Positions 35,515 to 47,304 of a stretch of DNA of 64,000 nucleotides are shown piece after piece. The position numbers were made by a program, and so were the translations under genes. Numbering within the stretch: position 1 is the first letter of the stretch; every line of letters begins with the position of its first letter. The DNA lies in assembly GCF_035083965.1 (NCBI RefSeq), contig NC_089723.1, positions 1,054,001 through 1,118,000 of the forward strand. Reading direction: 5' to 3'. Source of the stretch: Branchiostoma lanceolatum (lineage: Eukaryota > Chordata > Leptocardii > Amphioxiformes > Branchiostomatidae). The notes beneath the pieces are model-generated. The model saw only the letters and a program-made list of their open reading frames with translations, ran no database searches and was not told the DNA's origin.

Positions 35515-36440
35515 AAATCTTAATGCAAATGACATGTACTACAACGTTTTGGCATATTTTCATAATTATTTCGTAACTTGTGTGAAAGATGATTAAGACG
35601 TGCCCTTTAGCCCACAACCAAAGTTCGCTCTTTAACTTCACTCTGAATGTTTCTGTTCATTCGTATCTTCAGGTTTCAGTAGTTGCAACTGCCAGTGTGC
35701 TGAATACGTGCCCTGTATATACTTCACTTGATGCTTCCCAACAGAAGGCTGTATACATTCTTAACGATTACATATTATCAAAATGATGCCTATCTCATTT
35801 ACTTGTCGAGAGACATCATTGACAAAGATCTAAATTAGAGAACGATATCCGTCATTAGAATACTATGATCATGACAAGAACACGAGATACAAAAACCAGG
35901 TGGTCTGCAATCGAACTTGTTCGAACCACCAAACTTCATTACAATCCATCAATTGCGTCTTAGTTATGCTGGGAAAGTATGCGGTCTGTATAGAAGTATG
36001 CAGACACACCGAGAACAATACCTCCGTTCACGGGCATAATGAGGCTATGCCGGCTGTGGGGATATATGCACATTTGGATTAATATTAGTTTGGATTAATA
36101 TAAACCATTAGTGGATTTACTTAGATTGGAGTGAGAAAAGTTTGGTACATTTTTCCGGCAAGGTCTCCTTAACTTCTATCCACCTACGCCCTGTATACAT
36201 GTGACGAGGTGCGGTTACGTGTCTACACAGTCCTGTAAATAGTCAACTGATAAGCAGTGTGCTCCAGATCGCTTTGTTGACATCTTCTGAATGTAGGACT
36301 TAGGAGCTGTCAGTCGAGCTCAAAGTCCAGCGGTAACATTTAGGGTGAAAGACGGACCATGAATAGTATCAGCAATTGGGGCAGGGCAATATTTGTAGTA
36401 CCGTCGCTTCTAGTGACAGTATGTCAAGTCTCTGGTTAGG
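35515..36440 (+). repeat. Segmental duplication, copy 1 (pairs with 37345-39330)
   Basis: Shares long blocks in order with 37345-37864 and 38685-39330, for example CATAATTATTTCGTAACTTG, CAATACCTCCGTTCACGG and TTGTTGACATCTTCTGAATG. 36376-36440 is a dead copy of the esterase signal-peptide leader: its start is ATT and the frame is broken by TAG. Confidence 0.85.
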
Positions 36441-36459
36441 CAGCAACGATCGATCTAGA

Positions 36460-36645
36460 TACTGTAAATGCAAAAATGTTCGCGGTGGTTTTATGTTCGC
36501 GTTTGTCGCGATGAACTTTCAGCGAAACTTTTTGCCCACCTATGATTGCAGCGCTGCTATTGTTTCTAACGTGAACTTTTTATCACGGCGAACAATCCAT
36601 TTTCTCCCTACCATAAAAGCCACGCGAACTTAAGTGCATTTATAG
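36460..36645. mobile_element. MITE, second member of the TTCGCG family
   Basis: Begins TACTGTAAATGC and ends GCATTTATAG, with ATGTTCGCGGTGGTTTTATG near its left end and CACGCGAACTTAAG near its right end. Related to 5126-5332. Confidence 0.7.
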
Positions 36646-37068
36646 CATTTATACTTAAGCACGTTCATTCCTTAGGGAGAGAGGACCTTTCAATAGTTCT
36701 GGTCAAAAAAACACCTTCATGTTGTTGTCCGGTCAAACAATGTGCGGCTATCAGAAAGCTACAGCCTGTTTAGTAAACAACAGGGCACTTTACAACCCAG
36801 CATCCAGATGGGGGTATGACTTCAAAAGCATCAACACCAAATATGGTCAAAATTCTTCTTTTTTTAACATTTACTCAAAACCTTACACTATCTCATCAAC
36901 TATCAAAAGGTTAACAGCAAAAGGGGTTTTCAAAGTTATTTGACCAATGCAGCATAATTCTGATCTCTCACCGATCAGACTACGCGCGTGGTTCCGTCGG
37001 GACTGGTCTCTAGTTTGCTTATATCTGTAGATAGACATGTCAGCATCACTGTTTCACTGTCATAAGTT

Positions 37069-37279
37069 TGATATCGGCTGACCTCAGCTGTCAGGTCTGA
37101 CCCCTGGAGATCCTCCAGTCCACATAGTTTGTTGCACACCAGTTCAGGCCAACATGAGGGGGTTTCTGGTCGAAGTCGTGCTTTCTGCGGCAGTTTTGCT
37201 CGTGAGGATGTCAGTCGGTAGTTTTGAGCAGCTGGTAGATCTGCCTGCTGGCACCGTCCGGGGCACAGTCGTAGACTGT
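37069..37279 (+). pseudogene. Truncated esterase 5' leader and first exon
   Basis: 37069-37153 matches the 5' leader of esterase 1 (GATATCGGCTGACCTCAG). From the ATG at 37154 it encodes a signal peptide and the conserved [15 protein letters not shown], then breaks after the GTAGAC codons into unrelated sequence (GACTGTCTCTTTGAATCG) that also occurs at 39027-39044. No further exon of this copy exists here, so it cannot make an enzyme. Confidence 0.85.
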
Positions 37280-37344
37280 CTCTTTGAATCGTTACTATAA
37301 TCGTTACTATAATCGTTACAAATATATATTTGAAAAATATTCTT

Positions 37345-37864
37345 ATGAACAAACCCTAATGACATGCACAACCACTTTTCAGTATATTTTCATAATTATT
37401 TCGTAACTTGTGTGAAATATGATTTATAAGTAACCTTCAGCTCATAACCAAAGTTGACTCTTTAACTTCACTCTGAATGTTTATGTAAATTCGTATGTTC
37501 AGGTTTCAATCGTTCCAACTGCCAGTGTGCTCAATACGTGTCCTGTATACTAGTATACTTCACTTAATGGAGATGCTTCCCAAAAGAAGGCTGTATACAT
37601 TCTTAACGATTCCATTATTAAAATGATGCCTCAATTTCATTTACTTGTCGAGAGACAATGATATTATTGACAAAGATCCAAGTTAGAGAACGACATCCAT
37701 TATTAAGATACCATGATCATGACAAGAACACGAGATATAAAAACCAGGTGGTCTGTAATCGAACTTGTTTGAACCACCAAACTTCATTACAATCCATCAA
37801 TTGCGTCTTGACTATCGGCTGGTAAAGTATGCGGTCTGCATAGAAGTATACAGACACAACGAAA
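37345..37864 (+). repeat. Segmental duplication, copy 2, left part
   Basis: Counterpart of about 35515-36010. Continues at 38685 after an 820-bp insertion. Confidence 0.8.
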
Positions 37865-38684
37865 ACTAGAAAGGCCGTCATTTGCCCCTGAGCAAATACA
37901 GCATGTTTAGCCATACTCCTCCCCATGCAAGAAGTGTGCTGTCCCAAAATAACACCTGGGAAAATCGAAATATTAACTGCACGTAGAAAGGCAATATTTG
38001 CGAGAGCATCATACTTCGCCAATCTCCCTCCCGATGCATAAATTGACTGTTCCAAAATCACCCGTGCAAAAAAATTCTCTCTACAAGTTCTGCGAGACCC
38101 TAAGAGCTTTTTACTGCAAAGGCTTGCGTGTGTTCCTGCAATATGACCTCAAGTAACCTAAATAGAACACGTGTTCTTTGGCCAATAGCAAATGGAACGC
38201 GGGGATCCTTAGATAGAACATGGATTCTTTGGCCAGCAGCAAATAGAACATGGAACGGGGATACCACTTTTGGCCTGTTTTTGGTCTGAAATGGGTCCAA
38301 AAGTCCCAACATGAAGCATTTTTAAGTGATGTACACCAGATATATGTTGGAAGTCCTGTAGGGACATGTTCAAGGCACCCTTGTACCGAATTTCAGGTCA
38401 CTTGCTTGTAAAACCAGGCCACAGGAGCCCAAAATATAGAAATTGTCTAAAAATGCCCCAAAAAACCTCCATAAAAATGATTTTCAGGTCTGTTTCAAAA
38501 AAATAAAATAAGAAACACATGAGGGTATTTGCCCTCTTTACCTCTATGCCAAATTTCAGGTCAGTTGATTAAAAAATGGCGGAGTTGAATCCATTTGAAG
38601 ATTTGGCAGGAGGAGAAGAAGGAGAAGAAGAACATGAACAAAAACAATATGTTGAGCCATACTAGGTATGGCTAAACATAACAA
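37865..38684. mobile_element. 820-bp insertion in the duplicated tract
   Basis: The paralogous tract at about 36010-36020 runs uninterrupted where this copy has 820 extra bases, which gives an empty-site comparison. The left end contains CAGCATGTTTAGCCATAC and the right end has AGCCATACTAGGTATGGCTA, so both ends carry TAGCCATAC-type sequence, one inverted. Two about 120-bp tandem units starting TAGAAAGG lie at its left. A related left end is at about 19771. No transposase seen. Confidence 0.65.
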
Positions 38685-39330
38685 TACCTCCGTTCACGGA
38701 GATAATGAGTCTGTGGGAATATGTGCACGTTTGAAGCAATATTAGCCGTGAGTGTATTTACTTAGATTGGGGACACGAGAAAAGTTTGGAGTACTTTTCC
38801 GGCAAGCGCTCCTGACTACCTGTAATGGGGCGTGAATACATGTCTATACAGTCCTGTAAACAGGTCTGATTATTTAGCACATCTATTCAGTTAGTGTAAG
38901 TAAAAGATGCCAAAATACGAAGTAAGTGAAAACGTTGTGCTAGTGGTTTTAAGCACAATAATTTAGCAGTCTATAGTGAATTAATGAGCTAACATATGTC
39001 TAACTCATTAAATCACAAATAACAGACTGTCTCCTTGAATCGTTACTATAATCGCTTACTAGTAAATCGATGAGCTAACATGTCTCTAACTCAATGAATG
39101 TGCCAAATAGCTAGAGCTCTGTAAACAGTCAGCTGACAACCAGTTTGCTCCGGATCACTTTGTTGACATCTTCTGAATGTATAGGACTTAGGAGCTGTCA
39201 GTCGGGTTCAAAGTTCAGCGGTAACATTTGGGGTAAAAGATGGGCCATGAATAGCATGGACAATGGGGGCAGGAACAACATTTGTGGTACTGACGCTTCT
39301 AGTGATGGTATTCCAGATCTCTGGTTTAGC
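38685..39330 (+). repeat. Segmental duplication, copy 2, right part
   Basis: Counterpart of about 36011-36440 with local rearrangement and a CGTTACTATAATCG block shared with the truncated exon break at 37290-37320. Confidence 0.75.
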
Positions 39331-39364
39331 ACCAGTCAACGGTCGCCGCAACCTTACTCCTTAG
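39263..39364 (+). pseudogene. Orphan esterase signal-peptide leader
   Basis: ATG at 39263 opens 33 codons starting MGAGTTFVVLTLLVMVFQ, a clear relative of the signal peptides of esterases 3 and 4 (MAGSVGATFMVLSLLA). The frame then runs into a copy of a CCCCCATTCCACTGGGACGG element and stops at TAG. The enzyme body is missing. It sits 177 bases upstream of esterase 2, whose own signal peptide is of another type. Confidence 0.6.
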
Positions 39365-39445
39365 GCCCCCATTCCACTGGGACGGCGCTCTCACGGAGCT
39401 CTCGCCTTGTCGCTGCGCTCTCACGGTGCTCTCACGGCGGATACA
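39365..39445 (+). repeat. Partial copy of the CCCCCATTCCACTGGG fold-back element
   Basis: Matches the left arm of the hairpin at 58781-58888 (CCATTCCACTGGGACGGCGC) and continues with CTCTCACGG repeats. The right arm is missing. Confidence 0.7.
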
Positions 39446-39540
39446 CGTGTCACCCTCACTGTTTGACTGACCCCTAGTCTGACCACTGGAGAACCTCCGG
39501 TCCGGACAGTTTAAACAACAGCACACAGGCACAAGCCAAC

Positions 39541-42131
39541 ATGAGGGTGTTTCTGAACGAAGTCGTGTTCTGCGCGGCAGTTTTCCTCGTGACGATGTTA
39601 GTCGGTAGTTCTGAGCCGCTAGTGGATCTGCCTGCTGGCACCGTCCGGGGCACAGTTGTAGACGTGGCGGGCACACAGGTGAACGCCTACCTGGGGATTC
39701 CCTACGCCAAGCCGCCTGTAGGGGAGCTGCGCTTCAAGCCGCCGGTCCCGCCCGACCCTTGGGAGGGAGTCTATAACGCGACGGAGGTGTCGAGAGACTG
39801 TTACCAGACTCCTGGGTATGGTGAGGTATGCCATGTAGCAGTATGATTACAACGATTTAAACTTGTTATTCTTAACTGATAGACAAGATATAGTCGCACA
39901 ACTTTAGTAGCAGTGACTTGTTGCCTCCTCGGTTGACCTCTTGACCTTTGCTCTCACATGTGGGGTTTGTAACGGACAAAACTTCGCATGCGTACATTGA
40001 GCTAAAGAAGTGCGTATCACATTTATAGACAGATGGTAGCACTTATTCGTTAGGCTGAGAACAGTGATATTTCAGAGTTCCAACAGACCATGAATATGGC
40101 CAGCCTCCCTTCCACAGGACAAGCGCAGCGAGGACTGTCTGTACGTGAACGTGTGGCAGTCCTCCTCCCAACCGCACGACGGCGCTGTTATGGTGTGGAT
40201 CCATGGGGGAGGGTTTGTAGGCGGTGCTGCCACCTATTATGGTGAGGATGGACAGTTCCTGGCAGCCACGCAATCTGTTCTGGTGGTCAGCATGAACTAC
40301 CGACTGGGGGCGCTAGGGTTCCTGGCGCTCGGGACGGACGATGCCCCGGGGAACATGGGACTGTTGGACCAGCAGCTGGCCTTACAGTGGGTACAGGACA
40401 ACATAGAGAAGTTCGGAGGCAACCCGGACAGGGTGACCATATTTGGAACCAGTGCAGGTACTTTGGTTTGAACTTGCCTTCTCAATGCAATCATCAACTC
40501 ACGTAAGATGAAATATCTTTGATTTTAGAATCAATGCCTTTGAGTCGCCTTTTTGGAGTTTTTACAGTGCAGTTTGGTCGTCTTCTTTTCCATAACGCGC
40601 CCGTTTCACCTCATCTCCCCAGGAGCATCTAGTGTCCACTTCCATCTCCTGTCCCCCTCCTCCAGCGGTCTGTACCAGCGCGCCATCCTGCAGAGCGCGT
40701 CGGCCTTCTCTCACTGGGCCCTGACACCGAGGGACGTCGCCATGACCCGAGGGCGCGCCCTCGCCTCCGCCCTGGGATGCAAGCAGCCCGAGGTCCGAGA
40801 CATGGTGGCCTGTCTGCGCGGTTCTTCTGCGGATGACATAGTGGACAACCAGCCGCAAGGGTTTCTGGACTTCGGTTTTACCCCGGTGGTTGACGGGAAC
40901 TTTCTGACCTCTGACCCGTCTGATCTCGCCACCAGGGACCGTTCTAATGTTGACGTCATGGCTGGTTTCACAACGAACGAAGGGACCTATTTTCTAGCCG
41001 GGCAGCCATCGCTAGGTTTCAACCCTTCAACTGACAGTTTCATCAGCAAGACCCAGTTCAACAAAACTATCCACGCGCTCCTGCCGTCCCTGAATGAGTT
41101 CGGGGTTGACGCCGTGGCGTTTGAGTACACGGACTGGCGGAGCCTGGAGAACCCGGCAGTGTACCGGGACGCCGCGGTGAACATGGTCGGGGATTACTCC
41201 TTCAAGTGCCCGGTGATAGAGGCCAGCCTGGCGCGTGCTCGTGCCGGCGGGAAGGTGTACATGTACCAGTTCAACCACGTCTTGTCAGTTCTTCCCCCGT
41301 CACCCTGGATAGGAGTTCGACACAGCACTGAACTTTATATGGTATTCGGTTTGACCCTGGATCCCAACCAGAATTTCCCCCCTGAAGAAAACCGACTAGC
41401 CATGGAAATGATGCGGCTCTGGACCAACTTTGCGAAGACAGGGTAGGTGCCTCCATTTGATACATCTATCGCATATCGATAAGCGACTGTAGCTAGAATG
41501 ATGTCGTTAATATTGTCTGAAGTGTGACTGCATTAGAACGTTTCCAGTCCAAAGTGTTATGAACATGAGACCTAAATGAAGCCACTCTCCTACATACACA
41601 GAAACCCCAACGACCCTGGGAACGAGATGTGGCCAGTCTACAACCAGACTGACCAGTCCTACATTGTGCTGGACACACAGCCGGTCCGAGTTGCGCAGTG
41701 GCCCAGGACCAGGCCTTGTGCCTTCTGGCGGGAGTACCTCTGGCAACTACAGGATCAAACAGGTCAGCTGGTTCTGCTACTCGATTCTATCATGAACCTG
41801 TGACAGTATGATTTATCCTATCCTGGTCTATGTAACATTTCATGACTCAGTAATAGAAACATCATATGGGGACTTCTGACTGCGCTTTGTTAAGACTTAT
41901 GAAACTCATCGTGGCGAAACCCAAATGTAGTACGTTTCTTTATAGTTAAAGATTCTCCATACTAAGTGAATTATGTCTTTTTGTTATAAACATGTAGATG
42001 TCTGCATCTGTTTTGTTGTTCCAGACGACCTTCTGCAGAATCTGCCGGCAGCGGGTACCGGGGTACCCACCACCCTGTCCTGCCTGGTGTACATAGGCCT
42101 GGCGATCTTCCTTCTGGTGAAGCACTACTGA
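39541..42131 (+). CDS. Carboxylesterase/cholinesterase-like protein, esterase 2 (five exons)
   Basis: Type-B carboxylesterase. Exons: 39541-39825, 40118-40457, 40623-41442, 41602-41762, 42025-42131. All GT-AG and in phase, giving 570 residues. Signal peptide [18 protein letters not shown] starts at the chosen Met. EDCLYVNVW lies at about 100-108, and the nucleophile elbow FGTSAG holds Ser207. Glu328 (TTNEG) and His442 (GVRHS) complete the triad, so the enzyme should be active. The position before Ser is Thr instead of Glu. The C-terminal exon encodes a hydrophobic segment ending LLVKHY, consistent with a membrane anchor or GPI signal. Exon structure equals that of esterase 1, including the first intron that esterases 3 and 4 lack. 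First of three direct tandem copies. Confidence 0.92.
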
Positions 42132-42196
42132 GCAGGGAAATGTGAAGCTTATGGAGATCTTGATAACTCGGCTCTCATAAGTTGCATACGTCTTAC

Positions 42197-42202
42197 AATA
42201 AA
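42197..42202 (+). terminator. Poly(A) signal of esterase 2
   Basis: AATAAA 66 bases after the stop codon. The matching site is conserved behind esterase 3. Confidence 0.75.
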
Positions 42203-42839
42203 AAATTCCGTCATTACATGAAAGCCCGCGAGGGAGTGAAGGAATCCTTTGTACATGTTCTAGAATACACAACATATCATTGAAGCAGCCAGCCATTGTA
42301 GCGTCTACTGACGGAAATACAGCCTTTGTTATGACCCATATTAGTTTGTAGCGTGAAGACGACTTCTGTTATGGTGCTTCTACCCTGCTGTCAGCGTCTA
42401 TTGAGCCTGGAGTGCCTCAGAACGTATTCACGTCTGATAGAATATAGTGGTAAACGCTCAAACTTATTGAGCTCTTTTTCACTTAGTCAAACGAATCTTA
42501 TACATCTCTTTCTGGACAAATTCAATCGCTTCTAGGAGAAGATCAATCATTACAGTAAGCAAAATGATAGATACATAAGAGAATTCTTAGCTCTTAGCAA
42601 TAACAATGGTACAAACAGTAGCTAGCCCCCATATATCAATAGACCGGCATAGGCCGTATTATTGCATTTACTTTTGTGTACCTGCTGTTCCAAAAAATGT
42701 ACTAGAATGATTACGAGAGTCCTTGAAGAAAGCTTGAACTTTTGTTGTGTGGATAAAGTTCGCTCCATATAACGAGACAAAAATAAACAGTGTATGACAT
42801 AATGCTTATCTTTGTAGGCTTGATACGATTTTGAAGTCA
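42203..42839. repeat. 3' flank unit of the esterase tandem (copy 1)
   Basis: Matches the sequence after esterase 3 (45719-46740, interrupted there by a MITE) and, partly, 47305-47690. No gene. Confidence 0.75.
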
Positions 42840-43212
42840 CAACTATCACCAGGTCAATAAATAAGTTCCCAGATAGATAAGATTAGGCGCCCAAATAATT
42901 CGCACTAGTCGCGTCCCGTGCCCAATATACACCAGCAAGAAGTGGTGGACAACGTAGCGTACTCTCAAAATAGTACCGGCCCGGGAGGTTTTAGCGATCG
43001 TTTTCAGACAGAAAGATTCTTAAATGAGGGGCTTTACTTCTGCCATTTAACGTTGATAAACTTTCATGCAAGCTTCTTGGTTGTACAAGACAAGTCAAAG
43101 CTGTTGTTCAGTTCTCTTCCTGTCCTGCTCCGTCCTGACACTGTTTACTCAACCAGGTCAAAGTCCAAAAATTGGACGTGAGGTCACCGTCGGGTCGCAA
43201 ACTGCGCTAACG
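42840..43212 (+). promoter_or_regulatory. 5' flank of esterase 3, unit copy 1
   Basis: Contains CACCAGCAAGAAGTGGTGGA (a short inverted repeat), TACCGGCCCGGGAGGTTTTA and TTCTTGGTTGTACAAGACAA, all conserved in the ghost unit at 46740-47066 and split between inverted and direct parts upstream of esterase 4. Conservation across copies suggests it holds the promoter; I saw no clear TATA box. Confidence 0.55.
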
Positions 43213-45647
43213 ATGGCGGGTAGTGTTGGAGCAACATTTATGGTGCTGTCGCTTCTGGCGATCGTATCATCTGTCTCCAGTCAGGATCCGATTGTAGATC
43301 TGCCTGCTGGCACCGTCCGGGGCACAGTCGTAGACGTGGCGGGCACACAGGTGAACGCCTACCTGGGGATTCCCTACGCCAAGCCGCCTGTAGGGGAGCT
43401 GCGCTTCAAGCCGCCGGTCCCGCCCGACCCTTGGGAGGGAGTCTACAACGCGACGGAGCCGCCGATAGCCTGTTATCAACAGCTCGGCCTGTACCGCCCA
43501 TCGAACCGCAGCGAGGACTGCCTGTACGTGAGCGTGTGGCAGCCCCCGTCTCGGCCGCACTACGGCGCTGTTATGGTGTGGATCCATGGGGGAGGGTTCG
43601 TCCAAGGGTCAGGCACAGGGGGCGGCCGCGGGGACGGACGGTTCCTGGCCGCCACCGAACATGTTCTGGTGGTCAGCCTGAACTACCGGCTGGGGGCGCT
43701 AGGGTTCCTGGCGCTCGGGACGGACGATGCCCCGGGGAACATGGGACTGTTGGACCAGCAGCTGGCCTTACAGTGGGTACAGGACAACATAGAGAGGTTC
43801 GGTGGGGACCCGGACAGGGTCACCATTTTCGGCAATAGTGCAGGTACTTTGGAATGTCTTCTTCTCATTACATACATTAAGCACTTACAGAATACTATTT
43901 CAAGGCGTATGAAGCAGGGTGCAACGTTAGTTAAATCATCTTTATTAAAGGTTGGCAAGAGTGTTTTTACTTATGAAATTTATTGGACATGTATGATATA
44001 AAATATTACATGGTCGCTTGTGAACGGTGCATAGTGAACTGTATAGCGTCAACATATCGACGCCTTTACGTCCAAAACTCATCGGGATGTTAGCCTTGGT
44101 ACCATCAATCTTAGCAAGAAAAAAGGTTGAGCCTTAATACGGAGGTATTATCGTTTCTCTCGGCAGGGGGCGCTAGTGCGCACTTCCATCTCCTGTCGCC
44201 CTCCAGCAGTGGCCTGTTCCGACGCGCCATCCTGCAGAGCGGAGCGGCCTTCTCCGGCTGGGCCCTGACACCGAGGGAAGTCGCCATGACCCGAGGGCGC
44301 GCCCTCGCCTCCGCCCTGGGCTGTAAGCAGCCCGAGGTCCGGGACATGGTGGACTGTCTGCGCGGTTCTTCTGCGGAGGACATAGTGGACAATCAGTTTG
44401 AGGATGGGTTTCTCGATTTCGGCTTCACCCCGATGGTTGATGGGAACTTTTTGACCTCTGACCCGTTTGATCTCGCCGACAGAGACCGTTCTAATGTTGA
44501 CGTCATGGCCGGTTTCACAACTAACGAAGGGTCTATTTTCATTGCTCAACAACCTTCGCTGGGTTTCAACCCTTCAACTGACAGTTTCATAAACAAGACC
44601 CAGTTCAACAAAACTACCCAAGCGCTCCTCCCGTCCCTGAACGAGTTCGGAGTTGACGCCGTGGCGTTTGAGTACACGGACTGGCGGAGCCTGGAGAACC
44701 CGGCAGTGTACCGGGACGCCGCAGAGAACATGGTCGGGGATTACTCCTTCAAGTGCCCGGTGATAGAGGCCAGCCTGGCACGTGCTCGCGCGGGCGGGAA
44801 GGTGTACATGTACCAGTTCAACCATGTCTTATCAAATAGCCCATCACCAACATGGGGAGGGGCTTTCCACACATCTGAGACTGCCTTGGTCTTCGGTTCG
44901 CCCCTGGACCCGTCTCAGAGTTATACCCCGGATGAAGACGGACTGTCCATGACAATGATGCGCTTCTGGACCAACTTTGCGAAGACAGGGTAAGGATTCA
45001 CTGTGTCTCTCTTTGAATAAGCTATTGGAAAGTATTTGGCTATAACTATCACCCAGTAATTTGAGAAAAGTCAGGTCTAAAAGAATATTCAATTTCTTTG
45101 CGTACTTAGGGACCCCAATGACCCAGGGAACGAGATGTGGCCAGTCTACAACCAGACTGACCAGTCCTACATTGTGCTGGACACACAGCCGGTCCGAGTT
45201 GCGCAGTGGCCCAGGACCAGGCCTTGTGCCTTCTGGCGGGAGTACCTCTGGCAACTGCAGGATCAAACAGGTCAGCTGGTTCTTCTACTGGATTCTATAA
45301 TCAGTCTTTCACAGTTTCAGTTATCGTATCCTTGTGTACAACTTCAGGTAACATTTCATGACTCAGTAATGAACACATCATATAGGCGCTCCTCGCTGCC
45401 CTTTGTTAAGACATATGATGCTCATTATAGCGAAACCCAAATGTGGTACCTTTGTTTATAGTTAAAGATTCTCCATTCTAAGTAAATCATGTCTATTTGT
45501 TATAAACATGTAGATCTCTGCATCTGTTTTGTTGTTCCAGACGACCTTCTGCAGAATCTGCCGGCAGCGGGTACCGGGGTACCCACCACCCTGTCCTGCC
45601 TCGTGTACATAGGCCTGGCGATCTTCCTTCTGGTGAAGCACTACTGA
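43213..45647 (+). CDS. Carboxylesterase/cholinesterase-like protein, esterase 3 (four exons)
   Basis: Type-B carboxylesterase. Exons: 43213-43843, 44167-44989, 45110-45270, 45541-45647. GT-AG junctions join in phase to 573 residues. I took the Met at 43213 over the ORF's first Met because it opens a signal peptide (MAGSVGATFMVLSLLAIVSS). EDCLYVSVW near residue 100, FGNSAG with Ser209, Glu331 (TTNEG) and His445 (GAFHT) give a complete triad. Asn precedes the catalytic Ser where most family members have Glu. Exon 1 spans what are two exons in esterases 1 and 2. The C-terminal exon is nearly identical to that of esterase 2 (hydrophobic anchor ending LLVKHY). Very close to esterase 4 over the first two exons. 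Confidence 0.92.
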
Positions 45648-45712
45648 GCAGGGAAATGTGAAGCTTATGGAGATCTTGATAACCCGGCTCTCATAAGTTG
45701 CATACGTCTTAC

Positions 45713-45718
45713 AATAAA
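45713..45718 (+). terminator. Poly(A) signal of esterase 3
   Basis: AATAAA 66 bases after the stop codon, at the same offset as in esterase 2. Confidence 0.75.
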
Positions 45719-46152
45719 AGATTCCGTCATTATATGAAAGTCTGCGAGGGAGTGAAATAATCCATTGTACATGTTCTAGAATACACAACATATCATTGAA
45801 GCAGCCAGCCATTGTAGCGTCTACTGACGGAAATACAGCCTTTGTTATGACCCATATTAGTTTGTAGCGTGAAGACGACTTCTGTTATGGTGAGACTACT
45901 GCTTCTACCCAGCTGTCAGCGTCTATTGAGCCTGGTGTCGTCCAGCACATATTTACACCTGATATCTACACCTGATAGAATATAGTGGTAAACGCTCAAA
46001 GTTATTGACCTTTCTTTTACTCGGTACTTGATACATCCCCTTCAATACAAAAATTCAATAGCTTCTAGGAGAAGAACAATCATTACAGCACGCAAAAAGA
46101 TAGCTGTAGAGAATGCATATAGTTTAGTAGCAACAGTAGTATAAACGGTAGC

Positions 46153-46572
46153 TATAGACCTTTCTCACGCGGCGGCCATGATAGAATGAAAACGAGGCCC
46201 TTGTGGCAAATATTAGACCGATCCTAACTGTCAATCACAATTACCAGTTTAGCCAATGATTACCTGATAATTAGAGAATTGACCAATGAGGAAGTGGCTG
46301 CATGACCGTCAAATATTTGCATTTCTATGTTTTTATTTTGCATTTCTACGCTCTGACAGAGGAGGGCGGAGACTATGGGATCGGTCAACGAAGCTTTAAA
46401 TTGCTGCATCTTTTTTGTACATTGCATTTGTTGTAATATTGATACTTGGATATCATATTTTAAAACTTAATGTGATTTAGGAGGAAAACTAAATCTGTAC
46501 ATTATTTTTGCTTCTTTGCCTCATTGGCCTCGTCTTCATTCTATCATGTCCGCCGCGTGAGAAAGGTGTATA
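46153..46572. mobile_element. 420-bp MITE in the esterase 3 3' flank
   Basis: About 40-bp terminal inverted repeats: the left has CCTTTCTCACGCGGCGG then CATGATAGAATGAA, the right is its complement with two or three mismatches. TATA lies at both ends. The paralogous flank after esterase 2 (about 42624) lacks it, so the insertion postdates the gene duplication. No ORF. Confidence 0.85.
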
Positions 46573-46739
46573 CCAATAGACCCATATGCCGTATCATTGC
46601 TATGTGAAATCATGTACTTTTGTGTACCTACTGTTATAGAAAAGTACGAAACTGCTTGAACTTTTATTGTGCGTTCACTTACAATAATCGGACAAAAATA
46701 AACAGTGTATGACATAATGCATATCTTTGCAGGCTTGAA

Positions 46740-47066
46740 TTGGTTTTGAAGTCACCACTATCACCAGGTCAATAAGTAAGTTCCCACATCAATAAGATTA
46801 GGCGCCCAAATAATTCGCACTAGTCACGTCCCGTGGCCAATATACACCAGCAAGAAGTGGTGGACAACGTAGCGTACTCTCAAAATAATACCGGCCCGGG
46901 AGGTTTTAGCGATTTTTCAGACAAAAAGATCTTAATGAGGGGCTTTACTTCTGCCATTTACAGTTGATTAACTTTCATGCAAGCTTCTTGGTTGTACAAG
47001 ACAAGTCAAAGCTGTTGTTCAGTTCTCTTCCTGACCTGCTCAGTCCTGACACTGTTTTCTCAATCC
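46740..47066 (+). pseudogene. Orphan esterase 5' flank (ghost unit)
   Basis: Closely matches the 5' flank of esterase 3 from about 42830 to about 43160 and stops about 50 bases short of where the ATG should be. No esterase coding sequence follows. After about 240 unrelated bases a copy of the 3' flank begins (47305). Confidence 0.8.
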
Positions 47067-47304
47067 GATCTGAAGTAAAAATCGATATATTTCTTTAACT
47101 TCAACCATAACTAATTTTTTGCGAAGAATAGTTTGTCATTGTTAAATGTAAACAATAAACAGTAATGATATTCAGCCAAGCACAGTTACATTTCTGGTGA
47201 CGAATGTTTGAATTCCATAAGGACTTGGATAATGTGAAGTATTGATATGCATAAACACGTGCAGTTTTTCTCATTCTTGCCGTATCGTGTGAGGTATAAA
47301 CCTA

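Noticed and set aside
43267-43605. Minus-strand ORFs antisense to esterase first exons (also 39619-39834, 48070-48390)
   Set aside because: Shadows of the GC-rich coding strand; conserved only because the esterase exons are.
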